Shown here: positions 1 to 8,475 of the stretch, one piece after another
Layout of the letters: each line of letters starts with the position of its first letter
Numbering within the stretch: position 1 is the first letter of the stretch
Notes under the pieces: generated by a model
Seen by the model: only the letters and a program-made list of their open reading frames with translations
The model's database searches: none
What the model was told of the DNA's origin: nothing
Assembly: GCF_023243115.1 (NCBI RefSeq)
Contig: NZ_CP085081.1
Location: 1,736,001-1,800,000, forward strand
DNA: 64,000 nt
Reading direction: 5' to 3'
From: Sediminicoccus sp. KRV36
GTDB lineage: Bacteria; Pseudomonadota; Alphaproteobacteria; Acetobacterales; Acetobacteraceae
Program-made: the position numbers and the translations under genes

Positions 1-93
1 GGCTAAGCCGGCCAGCAAGACCAGCACACACCAGAACAACCCCAGGCTTCCTGGGTGCAACCGATCATGGACGGGGCGGGGCAGCCTGACCAT
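1..93 (-). CDS. Partial N-terminus of a membrane or exported protein
   Basis: An open frame reads left out of the window from an ATG at 93 to 91 and has no stop in its 31 visible codons. After a basic and polar start of about 17 residues it runs into a strongly hydrophobic stretch (LGLFWCVLVLLAGLA), which looks like a signal anchor or first membrane segment. It lies 122 bp downstream of the binding-protein gene on the same strand, so it could be a third gene of the GH8 operon. No clear Shine-Dalgarno sequence precedes the ATG. The product cannot be named from so little sequence. Confidence 0.4.
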   Translation of the reverse strand, partial: MVRLPRPVHDRLHPGSLGLFWCVLVLLAGLA

Positions 94-131
94 GCGGGGG
101 ACTATGCGTCCGGCATGGAGTTGCGACCTAG

Positions 132-153
132 TTCATTCTGAAAACCGAATGAA
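132..153. promoter_or_regulatory. Short inverted repeat upstream of the partial gene
   Basis: TTCATTC and GAATGAA form a perfect 7-bp inverted repeat separated by 8 bases, in an AT-rich spot of an otherwise GC-rich 122-bp gap. It may be an operator for the gene that begins at 93 or a weak terminator for the upstream operon. The sequence alone does not decide. Confidence 0.25.
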
Positions 154-215
154 AATGTAACCTCGACCCCATGAGTCCGACCGGCAGCCGAGGTGACATG
201 CCGCGGCCCGCCGCC

Positions 216-1370
216 TCAGCGCGGCCGACGAAACCGCGCGCCAATCTGCTCATCCCAGCGCCGCATCATGTAGGCCAGCCGGTCCGGGGAAAGCGGTGGA
301 ACCAGCGGCGCCCCGGCGATACTCCCGGCAGTCACCGGCGGCAGAAGGGTGTCCCAGGCGGCGCGCTCGATGGGGCTCAACATGCCATCGGCGGCCACGC
401 TCAATTCGGCCGCGGCACCGGGCAGCAGGCCGCGCCCGAAGCCCTGCCTCTGGATCTCGGGCCGCAGCAGAAAATCGGCGAGGCTACTGATCGCGGGCAG
501 CAAGGTCACAGAAACCCGCTGTGGCACGGCCAGGAACAGACCGAGCGGGATCAAGGGGCCATTGTCGAACAGGGTGAATCGCACCTGCTCCGGCAGGCCG
601 CCATTGGCGCGCTCCCGCAGATAGGTGGTGAGCAGGGCGGGCAGCAGCTCGCAGCGGCCACTGGCCAATTCCTCGACGGCAGCGGCGCTGGAGCTGGCGT
701 AGAAGCTGACATGCTCGCCCAGCTCCTCCAGATAGGCCCAGCTGCGTGCCCAGCCGCGGGCCGGGTCGGCCGGGTCGGTATCGCCGAGCAGATGCGGCAG
801 GGCCGAGATGAATTGCAGCCCCAATTGGGACTCGCCGGGCCTGGCATAGAGGAAGCGGCGCGGCCGCTCGCGCGCGAAATCGAGCAGCGCGGCGGCGGTC
901 CGGGGCACGGCGGGCAGATCATGCAGGCTGTGCAGCAGCAGCGGCCCGCCGGGTGCCGCCGAAACCACCGTCGCGATCTCCCCCGCGAGGGGGGACATCA
1001 GCCCGTTGCGCCGCGCCACCTCCGCCCCGCCCAGCGCGCGCATATCGGCGGGAAGGTTCTGCCAGAGCTGCTGGGCCGCGCCGAGCACCAGCCCGACATT
1101 GTCGGTCAGCACGGCATCCGTCAGGGCGCGGCCGGCCTGCTGCTCGGTCGCGAAGGCGCCGGCGATCCAGCCGGCCTGCGCCCCCTGGACCGAGAATTCG
1201 CCCACCATCCGGGGGCTTTGCCGCGCGAAATCGCGCAGCACAGCCAGCAGCGGTTCGGGGCTGTCAGCGGCCACGACGACACGCAGCGCGGGGGGGGGCG
1301 GCTGGGCGCGCAGGGCGACGGGACAGCCAAGCCCGGCGGCGAGGAGCGCCCGGCGGGAGAATCCGTTCAT
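216..1370 (-). CDS. Tat-exported extracellular solute-binding-like protein
   Basis: 384 aa. The start at 1370 overlaps the stop of the GH8 gene by ATGA, so the two are translationally coupled. The N-terminus has a twin-arginine signal (FSRRALLAAG followed by a hydrophobic run and an Ala-x-Ala-type cleavage region). The remainder, with an LRVVVAADSPEPLL opening strand and a C-terminal SLADFLLRPEIQRQGFGRG segment, resembles the periplasmic iron/polyamine-type binding-protein fold (family 1). No ABC permease or ATPase gene lies next to it. Its place behind a secreted endoglucanase suggests a role in polysaccharide handling or sensing rather than plain transport; that is inference. The exact family is uncertain. 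Confidence 0.75.
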   Translation of the reverse strand: MNGFSRRALLAAGLGCPVALRAQPPPPALRVVVAADSPEPLLAVLRDFARQSPRMVGEFSVQGAQAGWIAGAFATEQQAGRALTDAVLTDNVGLVLGAAQQLWQNLPADMRALGGAEVARRNGLMSPLAGEIATVVSAAPGGPLLLHSLHDLPAVPRTAAALLDFARERPRRFLYARPGESQLGLQFISALPHLLGDTDPADPARGWARSWAYLEELGEHVSFYASSSAAAVEELASGRCELLPALLTTYLRERANGGLPEQVRFTLFDNGPLIPLGLFLAVPQRVSVTLLPAISSLADFLLRPEIQRQGFGRGLLPGAAAELSVAADGMLSPIERAAWDTLLPPVTAGSIAGAPLVPPLSPDRLAYMMRRWDEQIGARFRRPR

Positions 1371-2617
1371 CGGCGGCTCCGATCCACAAGTTCTGGCGGC
1401 GTGGCGCGCGGGCCACCGGGCACCAGGAAGGCCGGGCGGGCCCAATTGGGTTCGGCGGGCTCTGTCGGCAGGGGGCGCAGCCGCCAGGGAATGACCGGCA
1501 GGCCGATGCCAAAGGCACGGCGCTCGGGCGGTGGCGCGGGCGGGGGGAGCGGCAGCGGGATGAAGGCTGGCGCCTCGGGCGGGGTCGCGGCCGCGATGCG
1601 CGCCTGCAGGATCAGCGCGGCGCCGTAGTAATCCGGCGCATCGGCGACCAGCGGCGGCGCTACGCTGCCATCCCCCGCCCGCGCACGGGCCAGGCCATAG
1701 ATGGCTTGCACCCCGGCATGGGCGGTGTAGGGCGCTACGCGGTCACTGCGCAGATCTACCCAGGCGGGGATTCGGCCGTTGAAGGCCGGGTCGCTCCAGA
1801 AGCGGCGCGCGGCGTCCAGCGTCGGCTCCTCCGGATGGGTCCAGGCCAGGTTGAGCGCGATCCGGATCGCATCCCAGGAGAAGCGCGTGGGCCGGCCAAC
1901 CGCCAGGGTCGGCCCCGAGCCGGGTGAGGCGGGCAGGAAAAGCCAGTCCGGCGGAAGGCGCCAGCGGCCGAATTCCGCCTGGCGCATCAGCGCCAGGGCG
2001 TCACGCTCCAGCGCCGCCCAATCCGGATCGGGCACCGCGCGGGACAAGGCGCGGATGGCGCCGAAGGCGTAGTAGGAGAGGTTGACGATCACGCCCTCCG
2101 ACTCGCGAAACCCGGCCGCGCCGGGCAGCAGCAGCCGGCGGCCCTGGCTTTCCACCACGCAGCAGCGCAGCAGATCCCGCCCCATGCGCGTGGCCCGGGC
2201 CCGGTATTCCGGCACCTCCCAACGCTCCGCCGCGCGCAGCAGCGCCCAGGCAATATAGAGATCGCCATCCGTCGCATTGTTGGAATCGGGCGGGAAGCGG
2301 TGATGCGGATCGAAGCGCCACATGAAGAGGCTGTCCTCCGACCGGGAGAGATTGGCCCGCGTCCATTCCCAGATGAGTTCGAAGCGCCGGCGGTCGCCGA
2401 AATGCGCGGCGAAGAACATGCCATAGCCCTGGCCCTCGCTATGCGAGATGCCGGCATTGGCGGTGTCAATCACGCGCCCATCGGCGCCGAGATAGCGGCT
2501 GGTGAAGGCCTGCCATTCGGAGAGCGGCGGCGCGGTGAAGGCAGCCCACGCCATGCCTGGCCCCGCGAGCAGCCCCAGGCAGACGAAGGCATACCACAGC
2601 AAGGCGCGATGGCGCAT
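1367..2617 (-). CDS. Glycosyl hydrolase family 8 endoglucanase (BcsZ/CMCax-like)
   Basis: 416 aa. The start at 2617 is chosen because AGGGAGG sits 5 bases upstream and a signal peptide follows (ALLWYAFVCLGLLAG...MAWA). GH8 marks are clear: the general-acid motif SEGQGYGM with Glu61, the substrate-site motif ATDGDLYIAWAL near residue 115, and FSWDAIRIAL with the likely base Asp249. Family members hydrolyse beta-1,4-glucan in the periplasm and assist cellulose or related exopolysaccharide secretion. The C-terminus is Pro-rich and longer than in the short BcsZ proteins. No bcsA/bcsB gene is visible here; the operon continues to the left with a binding protein and a membrane protein. It first reads as cellulase; other beta-glucans are possible substrates. 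Confidence 0.88.
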   Translation of the reverse strand: MRHRALLWYAFVCLGLLAGPGMAWAAFTAPPLSEWQAFTSRYLGADGRVIDTANAGISHSEGQGYGMFFAAHFGDRRRFELIWEWTRANLSRSEDSLFMWRFDPHHRFPPDSNNATDGDLYIAWALLRAAERWEVPEYRARATRMGRDLLRCCVVESQGRRLLLPGAAGFRESEGVIVNLSYYAFGAIRALSRAVPDPDWAALERDALALMRQAEFGRWRLPPDWLFLPASPGSGPTLAVGRPTRFSWDAIRIALNLAWTHPEEPTLDAARRFWSDPAFNGRIPAWVDLRSDRVAPYTAHAGVQAIYGLARARAGDGSVAPPLVADAPDYYGAALILQARIAAATPPEAPAFIPLPLPPPAPPPERRAFGIGLPVIPWRLRPLPTEPAEPNWARPAFLVPGGPRATPPELVDRSRR

Positions 2618-2782
2618 CGGACCTCCCTGCCGCCATTCCGACAGCCCGAAACTGAAAGCTAGCACGTCTCAGGATTTGCATGATTGCGATAACGCAACGC
2701 CCTGTGCCGGATTTCCCGCCATTTTGCAGCCCGTGGCGTCCCGGCGCGCTTCGGGCGTGCGCCGCGCCTCCCGCGGGAAAAG

Positions 2783-3080
2783 GTGAGCATGGCCTGCGAA
2801 ACCACCCCAACTGATCCGCGAATCGCGCCGGGTCCTGTCCTTTGGCTGCTGGGGCCGGCTGGCTCCGGCCAGGCCAGCATCGTCGCCGCCCGGAGCTGCG
2901 GCAAGACCTCGACAGTGCCACCGACACGGCGGAGATGTTGGAATGGCCGCCCGAGGCGCCCCGCCTGCGCTTCCTGGTGACCACCGGCCTGAATGGCGAA
3001 ACCCTCTATGACCCGGCCCAGGATATCGCCTTCATCGGCGCGGCACCGGCTCTGGTGCTGGCCGTGCTGCGGGCTGATGA
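2783..3080 (+). pseudogene. Decayed GTPase gene (HSR1/DUF697-type), frameshifted
   Basis: A GTG-initiated frame gives GPVLWLLGPAGSGQASIVAA, a P-loop in which the usual Lys of GxxGxGK(S/T) is replaced (GSGQAS). Near 2890-2910 the homology jumps to another frame, which continues EWPPEAPRLRFLVTTGLNGE and then APALVLAVLRADEPN. This is the order expected of the G1, G3 (DTxG, here VTTG) and following strands of a bacterial HSR1-like GTPase. The frame change, the lost P-loop lysine and the missing C-terminal half show a dead gene. It ends where transposase homology begins. Confidence 0.6.
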
Positions 3081-3082
3081 GC

Positions 3083-3250
3083 CGAACCGAGGGCTACCTG
3101 ACCAGCCAGCGCATCCGCAAGCGGATCGAGGAGGTCTTCGGCTGGATCAGGCGATCGGCCGGGCTGCGCCGGAGCAGGCACCGAGGGATCGGGCGGCCAG
3201 GTGCGAGATCTTCGCTGGCCGTCACCGCCTGCAAGCTGATCCGGCGGGCT
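3083..3250 (+). pseudogene. IS5-family transposase remnant (C-terminal end)
   Basis: The frame starting near 3077 reads RTEGYLTSQRIRKRIEEVFG followed by WIRRSAGLRRSRHRG and an LAVTACKLIRRAF tail. This matches the conserved end of IS5-type DDE transposases (Y-x-x-S-x-x-x-RKRIEE-x-FGW, then an AYNL-I-R-type tail), with the catalytic Glu in RIEE. Only about 56 codons remain; the DD part and the inverted repeats are absent. It is fused to the decayed GTPase frame, so an insertion followed by deletion is the simplest history. Confidence 0.7.
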
Positions 3251-3375
3251 TTCGGCGGAGTGCGTCGTCATGGCGCAAAGCAGGGGCGGGTTGCTGCGCT
3301 TCCTCGCCGTGGAACAATTGACGCGGCCCGGGCACCGCCCCCATGCTGCGTTGCACCCAAACCAGGAAGATGCGC

Positions 3376-4974
3376 ATGGACCTCTCCCGCCGCGCCGCGA
3401 TGCTGACCTCGGCCGCCATCGCCGCCAGTGTGAACTTCCCCGAGGCCGCCCTGGCCCAGGAAACGCCACGCCGGGGCGGCACCATGACGGTGCATTTCGC
3501 CACCGAGCAGCGCATCCTGAACCCGAGCCTGCAGGCTTCCACCGGCGTCTATATCGTTGGCGGAAAGATCCAGGAGCCGCTGGTGGATCTGAACGCGCAA
3601 GGCGTGCCCTCGCCCTGCCTGGCGACCGCCTGGGAATCCACGCCCGATGGCAAGACCATCACCTTCCGCCTGCGCCAGGGTGTCACCTGGCATGATGGGC
3701 GGCCCTTCACCTCGGCGGATGTGCAATTCACCGCGATGGAGATGTGGAAGAAGATCCTGAACTACGGCACCGCACTCCAGCAATTCCTGGAAGCGGTCGA
3801 GACGCCGGATGCGCATACGGCGGTGTTCAAATACTCGCAGCCCATGCCGCTGAACCTGCTGCTGCGCGCCCTGCCGGACCTCGGCTACATCTCGGCCAAG
3901 CATGTCTATGAAGGCACGGATATCCGGCAGAACCCCGCCAATACCGCGCCGATGGGCACGGGGCCGTTCAAATTCGTGCAGTATGAGCGCGGGCAATTCA
4001 TCATCGCCGAGCGCAACCCGAATTACTGGCGCGAAAACCTGCCCTACCTTGACCGCGTGGTGTGGCGCGTGATCACCGACCGTTCGGCGGCGGCGGCGCA
4101 GATGGAAGCGGGGCAGATCCTCTACAGCCCGTTTTCGTCGCTGGCGTTGGCGGATTTGACGCGTCTCGGCCGCGATCCGCGCTTCGAGGTGACGACGCGC
4201 GGCAATGAGGGCAATGCGCGCACCAACACGCTGGAATTCAATCAGCGCAACCCGATCCTCGCCGATCTGCGCGTGCGCCGGGCGCTGGCGCATGCGCTGA
4301 ACATTCCCTTCTTCATCGAGAATTTCCTCGGCGATTACGCGAAGCTGGGCACCGGGCCGATCCCCTCAACCTCCGCGGATTTCTACCCGACGGGCATGCC
4401 GCAATACGGCTTCGACCGCGCCGCCGCGAACCGGCTGCTGGATGAGGCCGGGCACCGGCGCGGGGCAGGGGGTGTGCGCTTCACGCTGCGTCTGAACCCC
4501 GCACCCTGGGGCGAGGATATCGCCCTCTTCACCACCTTCATCCAGCAGAGCCTGCAGGAGGTTGGCGTGCGGGTGGAAGTGGTGCGGCTGGATGCGGCCG
4601 GCTTCCTGCGCACCGTCTACAACGACCACAACTTCGATCTCGCCACGGGCTGGCATCAGTATCGCAATGATCCGGCAGTCTCGACCACGGTCTGGTATCG
4701 CTCGGGCTCGCCGCGCGGGGCACCCTGGACCAACCAGTTCGGTGTCACGGATGCCGAATTGGATACCATCATCGACAGCGCGGCGACGGAGCTCGATCCG
4801 GTTCGCCGCAAGGCGCGCTATGCGGATTTCGTGCGCCGCGCCAACACTGAACTGATGCTCTGGATGCCGATCGAGCAGATCTTCCTCTCGGCCTTCAGCC
4901 GCCGCCTGCGCAATCATGCCAATACGCCGCGCTGGGGCTCTTCCTCCTGGCATGATCTCTGGCTGGCCAATTGA
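3376..4974 (+). CDS. ABC transporter substrate-binding protein, family 5 (peptide/nickel type)
   Basis: 532 aa. ATG 3376 is preferred because AGGAAG lies 6 bases upstream; an in-frame ATG at 3370 is too close to it. The N-terminus is a Tat-like signal (LSRRAAMLTSAAIAAS...ALAQ). The mature protein has the SBP_bac_5 pattern: an RIL/NPS strand near residue 40, the VTWHDGRPFTSADVQFT motif near residue 115, and NTLEFNQRNPILADLRVRRA near residue 290. It is the periplasmic receptor for the importer encoded just downstream (two permeases and a double ATPase). The substrate, whether peptides, glutathione, nickel or another compound, cannot be read from the sequence. Confidence 0.92.
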   Translation: MDLSRRAAMLTSAAIAASVNFPEAALAQETPRRGGTMTVHFATEQRILNPSLQASTGVYIVGGKIQEPLVDLNAQGVPSPCLATAWESTPDGKTITFRLRQGVTWHDGRPFTSADVQFTAMEMWKKILNYGTALQQFLEAVETPDAHTAVFKYSQPMPLNLLLRALPDLGYISAKHVYEGTDIRQNPANTAPMGTGPFKFVQYERGQFIIAERNPNYWRENLPYLDRVVWRVITDRSAAAAQMEAGQILYSPFSSLALADLTRLGRDPRFEVTTRGNEGNARTNTLEFNQRNPILADLRVRRALAHALNIPFFIENFLGDYAKLGTGPIPSTSADFYPTGMPQYGFDRAAANRLLDEAGHRRGAGGVRFTLRLNPAPWGEDIALFTTFIQQSLQEVGVRVEVVRLDAAGFLRTVYNDHNFDLATGWHQYRNDPAVSTTVWYRSGSPRGAPWTNQFGVTDAELDTIIDSAATELDPVRRKARYADFVRRANTELMLWMPIEQIFLSAFSRRLRNHANTPRWGSSSWHDLWLAN

Positions 4975-5063
4975 GGGTGCGGGGGCGTCATCAATCGGGG
5001 TTTGCCGGGCCACTGCACCTGACGCCGGGTTGTCCGGCGTCAGGGTCGGGCCGGTAGGCTCGC

Positions 5064-6032
5064 TTGCGGATTCTGTCCCTCGCGGGGCGGCGGCTTGCTG
5101 CCTCGCTCCCCTCCCTGGTGATCATCCTCATCGGCGTGTTCCTGCTGCTGCAACTCGCCCCTGGCGATGCGGTGGACGCGCTGATCGCGCAGATGGGCGG
5201 CGGCGGCGATGCGGCGGCGATGCGCGCGGCCCTCGGCCTTGATCAATCCGTGGCCGCGCAACTTGCGCAATATCTCTGGCGGCTGGTGCGCTTCGACCTC
5301 GGCTTTTCCACCATCTACGGCAAGCCGGTGGCCACCGTGATCTTCGAGCGCCTGCCGGCGACGCTGCTGCTGATGACGGCCTCGCTCTCCTTCGCGTTCT
5401 TCTTCGGCCTGCTGTTCGGCGTGATCGCGGCGCGGCGGGTGAATTCCTGGCCGGATACCGTCATCTCCACGCTGGGGCTGCTGTTCTATGCCACGCCGTC
5501 CTTCTGGTTCGGGCTGATGGCCATCGTGCTCTTCGCCGTGCATCTGCAATGGCTGCCGGCGGGCGGGTATGAAAGCATCGGCGACGGTCTCACGGGCCTC
5601 GCCCGCGTGCTGGATATCGCCATGCATTTCGTGCTGCCCACACTCACCCTCGGGCTGATCTTCCTCGCCATCTATCTGCGCATCATGCGCGCCTCGATGC
5701 TGGAGGTGTTGACGCTGGATTTCGTGCGCACCGCCCGTGCCAAGGGGCTGGATGAAACCCGCGTCGTGATCCGCCATGTCCTGCGCAACGCCATGCTGCC
5801 GATGGTCACGCTGATCGGGTTGCAGGCCGGGACCATGCTGGGTGGTTCGGTGGTGGTGGAGAGTGTGTTCTCGCTCCCCGGCCTCGGCCGCCTGGCCTAT
5901 GAGGCGGTGGTGCAGCGGGATCTGAACACGCTGCTTGGCATTGTCTTCATCTCGGCCTTGCTGGTCATCCTGGTGAATTTCCTGGTGGACCTCGTTTATG
6001 CGCGGCTTGATCCGAGGATCGCGGGCCGATGA
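5064..6032 (+). CDS. Dipeptide-type ABC transporter permease (DppB-like)
   Basis: 322 aa with a TTG start at 5064, supported by GGTAGG 5 bases upstream and by the first membrane segment (LPSLVIILIGVFLLLQLAPG) beginning right after it. About six hydrophobic helices follow. The permease EAA-type loop is visible as ARAKGLDETRVVIRHVLRNA near residue 225. It forms the inner-membrane channel with the DppC-like partner, whose start overlaps this stop by ATGA. It is second in a four-gene operon with the family 5 binding protein 89 bp upstream. Confidence 0.92.
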   Translation: MRILSLAGRRLAASLPSLVIILIGVFLLLQLAPGDAVDALIAQMGGGGDAAAMRAALGLDQSVAAQLAQYLWRLVRFDLGFSTIYGKPVATVIFERLPATLLLMTASLSFAFFFGLLFGVIAARRVNSWPDTVISTLGLLFYATPSFWFGLMAIVLFAVHLQWLPAGGYESIGDGLTGLARVLDIAMHFVLPTLTLGLIFLAIYLRIMRASMLEVLTLDFVRTARAKGLDETRVVIRHVLRNAMLPMVTLIGLQAGTMLGGSVVVESVFSLPGLGRLAYEAVVQRDLNTLLGIVFISALLVILVNFLVDLVYARLDPRIAGR

Positions 6033-6862
6033 AGCGTTTCCTGCGCAACTATATCCGCAGCCCGGCCGCGGTGATCGGCCTGCTGCTGCTGTTCGTGGTC
6101 ATCTTCATGGCGGCCAGTGCGGATTGGTTCTTCCCGCGCGACCCGCTGAGCCTGGCCGGCCGTCCGCTGCAATGGCCAGGCGCCAATCCGCGCTTCTGGT
6201 TTGGCACCGACAATTCCGGGCGGGATATCGCGGCACAGATTTTCCACGGGGCGCGGATTTCGCTGCTGATCGGCCTGGTCGCCACCTCCATCGCCGTCAC
6301 CATCGGCATCTGCATCGGCGCCATTGCGGGCTATTACGGCGGCTGGGTGGATGATGTGCTGATGCGCGTGGTGGAGGCCTTCCAGACGCTGCCGAATTTC
6401 CTGCTGCTGCTGGTGTTTGTCTCCATCTTCGGGTCGGAACTTTTCACCGTCGTCATCGCCATCGGCGCCGTCTCCTGGCCCGCACCGGCACGACTGACGC
6501 GCGCGGAGTTTCTCTCATTGCGTTCGCGCGAATTCGTCGAAGCCTGCCACACGCTGGGCATGCGGGACCGGCAGATCATCTTCCGCGAAATCCTGCCCAA
6601 CGCCCTGCCGCCCGTCATCGTCTATGCGAGCGTCGTCATGGCGGTCGCCATCCTGCTGGAATCGGCTCTGGCCTTCCTGCGCCTCTCCGATCCGAACGTC
6701 GCGTCCTGGGGCAATCTGATCGGCCTGGGGCGCGATGTGTTGCGGGTGCAGTGGTATGTCTCAGCCATTCCGGGGGTGGCCATCCTGCTCACGGTGCTGG
6801 CGGTTTCGCTGGTCGGGCAGGGGCTGAATGACGCGCTGAACCCAAGGCTCAAGGGCCGATGA
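6029..6862 (+). CDS. Dipeptide-type ABC transporter permease (DppC-like)
   Basis: 277 aa, coupled to the previous permease by an ATGA overlap and to the following ATPase gene by another. The N-terminal cytoplasmic stretch MKRFLRNYIRSPAAVIG plus a membrane segment is typical of the DppC half. GTDNSGRDIAAQIFHGARIS near residue 70 is the family's conserved periplasmic-to-helix motif. The coupling loop is CHTLGMRDRQIIFREILPNA near residue 175. With DppB it makes the heterodimeric pore of the importer. Confidence 0.93.
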   Translation: MKRFLRNYIRSPAAVIGLLLLFVVIFMAASADWFFPRDPLSLAGRPLQWPGANPRFWFGTDNSGRDIAAQIFHGARISLLIGLVATSIAVTIGICIGAIAGYYGGWVDDVLMRVVEAFQTLPNFLLLLVFVSIFGSELFTVVIAIGAVSWPAPARLTRAEFLSLRSREFVEACHTLGMRDRQIIFREILPNALPPVIVYASVVMAVAILLESALAFLRLSDPNVASWGNLIGLGRDVLRVQWYVSAIPGVAILLTVLAVSLVGQGLNDALNPRLKGR

Positions 6863-8463
6863 GCGCTGTGCTCTCGCTCCAGGGTCTGTCCGTGGCGCTG
6901 CCGGAGGGGGCCGACCGGCCGCGCGCCTTGCAGGACGTCTCGCTGGAATTGCGGGCGGGCGAAATTCTGTGTGTCGTGGGTGAATCCGGTTCCGGCAAAT
7001 CCATGACGGCCAGCGCCATCATGCGCCTGCTGCCGCCACGTGTGGCCATCGAGGCCGGGCGCATCCTGTTTGACGGCCGGGACCTCGCCAGTGCCGATGA
7101 GGCCGAGATGCGCGAAATCCGTGGCGCGGGCATCGCCATGGTCTTCCAGGAGCCGATGACGGCGCTGAACCCGCTGCGTCCCATTGGCGACCAGATCGGC
7201 GAGATGTTCCGCATCCACACGCGGCTCTCCGGCTCCGAGATCGAGGCGCGCGTGCTGGCCCTGCTGGAGGAGGTGCGCATCCCTGATCCGCGCCTCGCTT
7301 ACCGCGCCTATCCGCATGAGCTTTCGGGCGGGCAGCGCCAGCGCGCGATGATCGCCATGGCGCTGGCCTTGAAGCCGCGCGTGCTGATCTGCGATGAGCC
7401 GACCACGGCCCTGGATGTGACGACGCAGGCGCAGATCCTCTCGCTGATCCGGGACTTGCAGCAGCGCCTGGGCACCGCCGTGCTGTTCATCACGCATGAT
7501 TTCGGCGTGGTGGCGGAAATCGCCGATCGCGTGGCCGTCATGCAGCATGGCGTGGTGGTGGAGCAGGGGGCCGCGCGCGATGTGCTGCAGAACCCGCAGC
7601 ATGACTACACCAAGGCGCTGATCGCCGCCGTCCCGCCGCTGGCCGCACCGCCGCCGCGCGCGATTTCGGCGGAGGCGATCCTCAGCATCGAGCATGTCAG
7701 CAAGACCTATCGCAATGGCGGTTTCTTCGGCCGGGGGCGCCGCGTCACCCGCGCGGTGCGCGATGTCTCGCTGATCCTGCCGAAGGGCGGCACGCTGGGC
7801 ATTGTGGGGGAATCGGGCTCCGGGAAATCCACGCTGGCGCGCTGCATCATGCGGCTGGTGAAGCCCGAAGCGGGCGCCATCCGCCTGGGCGAGACGGATT
7901 TCGCGCGGCTGTCCAAGGCGCAGCTGCGCGCCAGCGCCAAGCGCATGCAGATGGTCTTCCAGGACCCCTATGGCTCGCTCAACCCCCGCCGCAGCGCCGG
8001 CGAGCTGGTGGCGCAAGGCCCCATGATCCATGGCATGCCGCGCGATCAGGCCATGGCGCGCGCGCGCGAGCTCTTCGCGCTGGTCGGCCTCGATCCATCG
8101 GGGGTGGATCGCTATCCGCATGAATTCTCGGGCGGGCAGCGGCAGCGCATCGGCATCGCCCGCGCGCTGGCGCTGGAGCCGGAAGTGCTGGTGGCGGATG
8201 AGCCCGTCTCGGCGCTCGATGTCTCGGTCCAGGCGCAGGTGCTGCGGCTGCTGGCGGAATTGCGTGCGCGGCTCGGTCTTTCCATCATCCTGATCACGCA
8301 TGATCTGCGCGTCGCGGTGCAGGTCTGTGACCTGGTCGCCGTCATGAAGGATGGCGAGGTGGTGGAGCATGGCCCGATCGGCCGAGTGTTCGAGGCGCCC
8401 GAACACGCCTATACCAAGGCGCTGCTCGCTTCCGTGCCGGGGCGGGGTTTCGCCACCACCTGA
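6859..8463 (+). CDS. Fused double ATP-binding subunit (DppD-DppF type)
   Basis: 534 aa containing two complete ABC ATPase domains in one chain. Domain 1: Walker A GESGSGKS at residues 41-48, signature LSGGQRQRAM, Walker B VLICDEPTTALD. Domain 2: Walker A GESGSGKS near residue 315, signature FSGGQRQRIG, Walker B VLVADEPVSALD. Each is followed by the oligopeptide-transporter C-terminal extension. In Escherichia coli the two are separate proteins (DppD and DppF); fusions are well known in proteobacteria, so this is normal variation. It energises the importer of the three preceding genes. Start by ATGA overlap. Confidence 0.94.
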   Translation: MSAVLSLQGLSVALPEGADRPRALQDVSLELRAGEILCVVGESGSGKSMTASAIMRLLPPRVAIEAGRILFDGRDLASADEAEMREIRGAGIAMVFQEPMTALNPLRPIGDQIGEMFRIHTRLSGSEIEARVLALLEEVRIPDPRLAYRAYPHELSGGQRQRAMIAMALALKPRVLICDEPTTALDVTTQAQILSLIRDLQQRLGTAVLFITHDFGVVAEIADRVAVMQHGVVVEQGAARDVLQNPQHDYTKALIAAVPPLAAPPPRAISAEAILSIEHVSKTYRNGGFFGRGRRVTRAVRDVSLILPKGGTLGIVGESGSGKSTLARCIMRLVKPEAGAIRLGETDFARLSKAQLRASAKRMQMVFQDPYGSLNPRRSAGELVAQGPMIHGMPRDQAMARARELFALVGLDPSGVDRYPHEFSGGQRQRIGIARALALEPEVLVADEPVSALDVSVQAQVLRLLAELRARLGLSIILITHDLRVAVQVCDLVAVMKDGEVVEHGPIGRVFEAPEHAYTKALLASVPGRGFATT

Positions 8464-8475
8464 GGACGCCAGACC

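Noticed and set aside
171..1628. Plus-strand frames over the GH8 and binding-protein genes
   Set aside because: Arg/Gly-rich composition, no ribosome site and no motifs; opposite two coupled genes with Tat and Sec signals.
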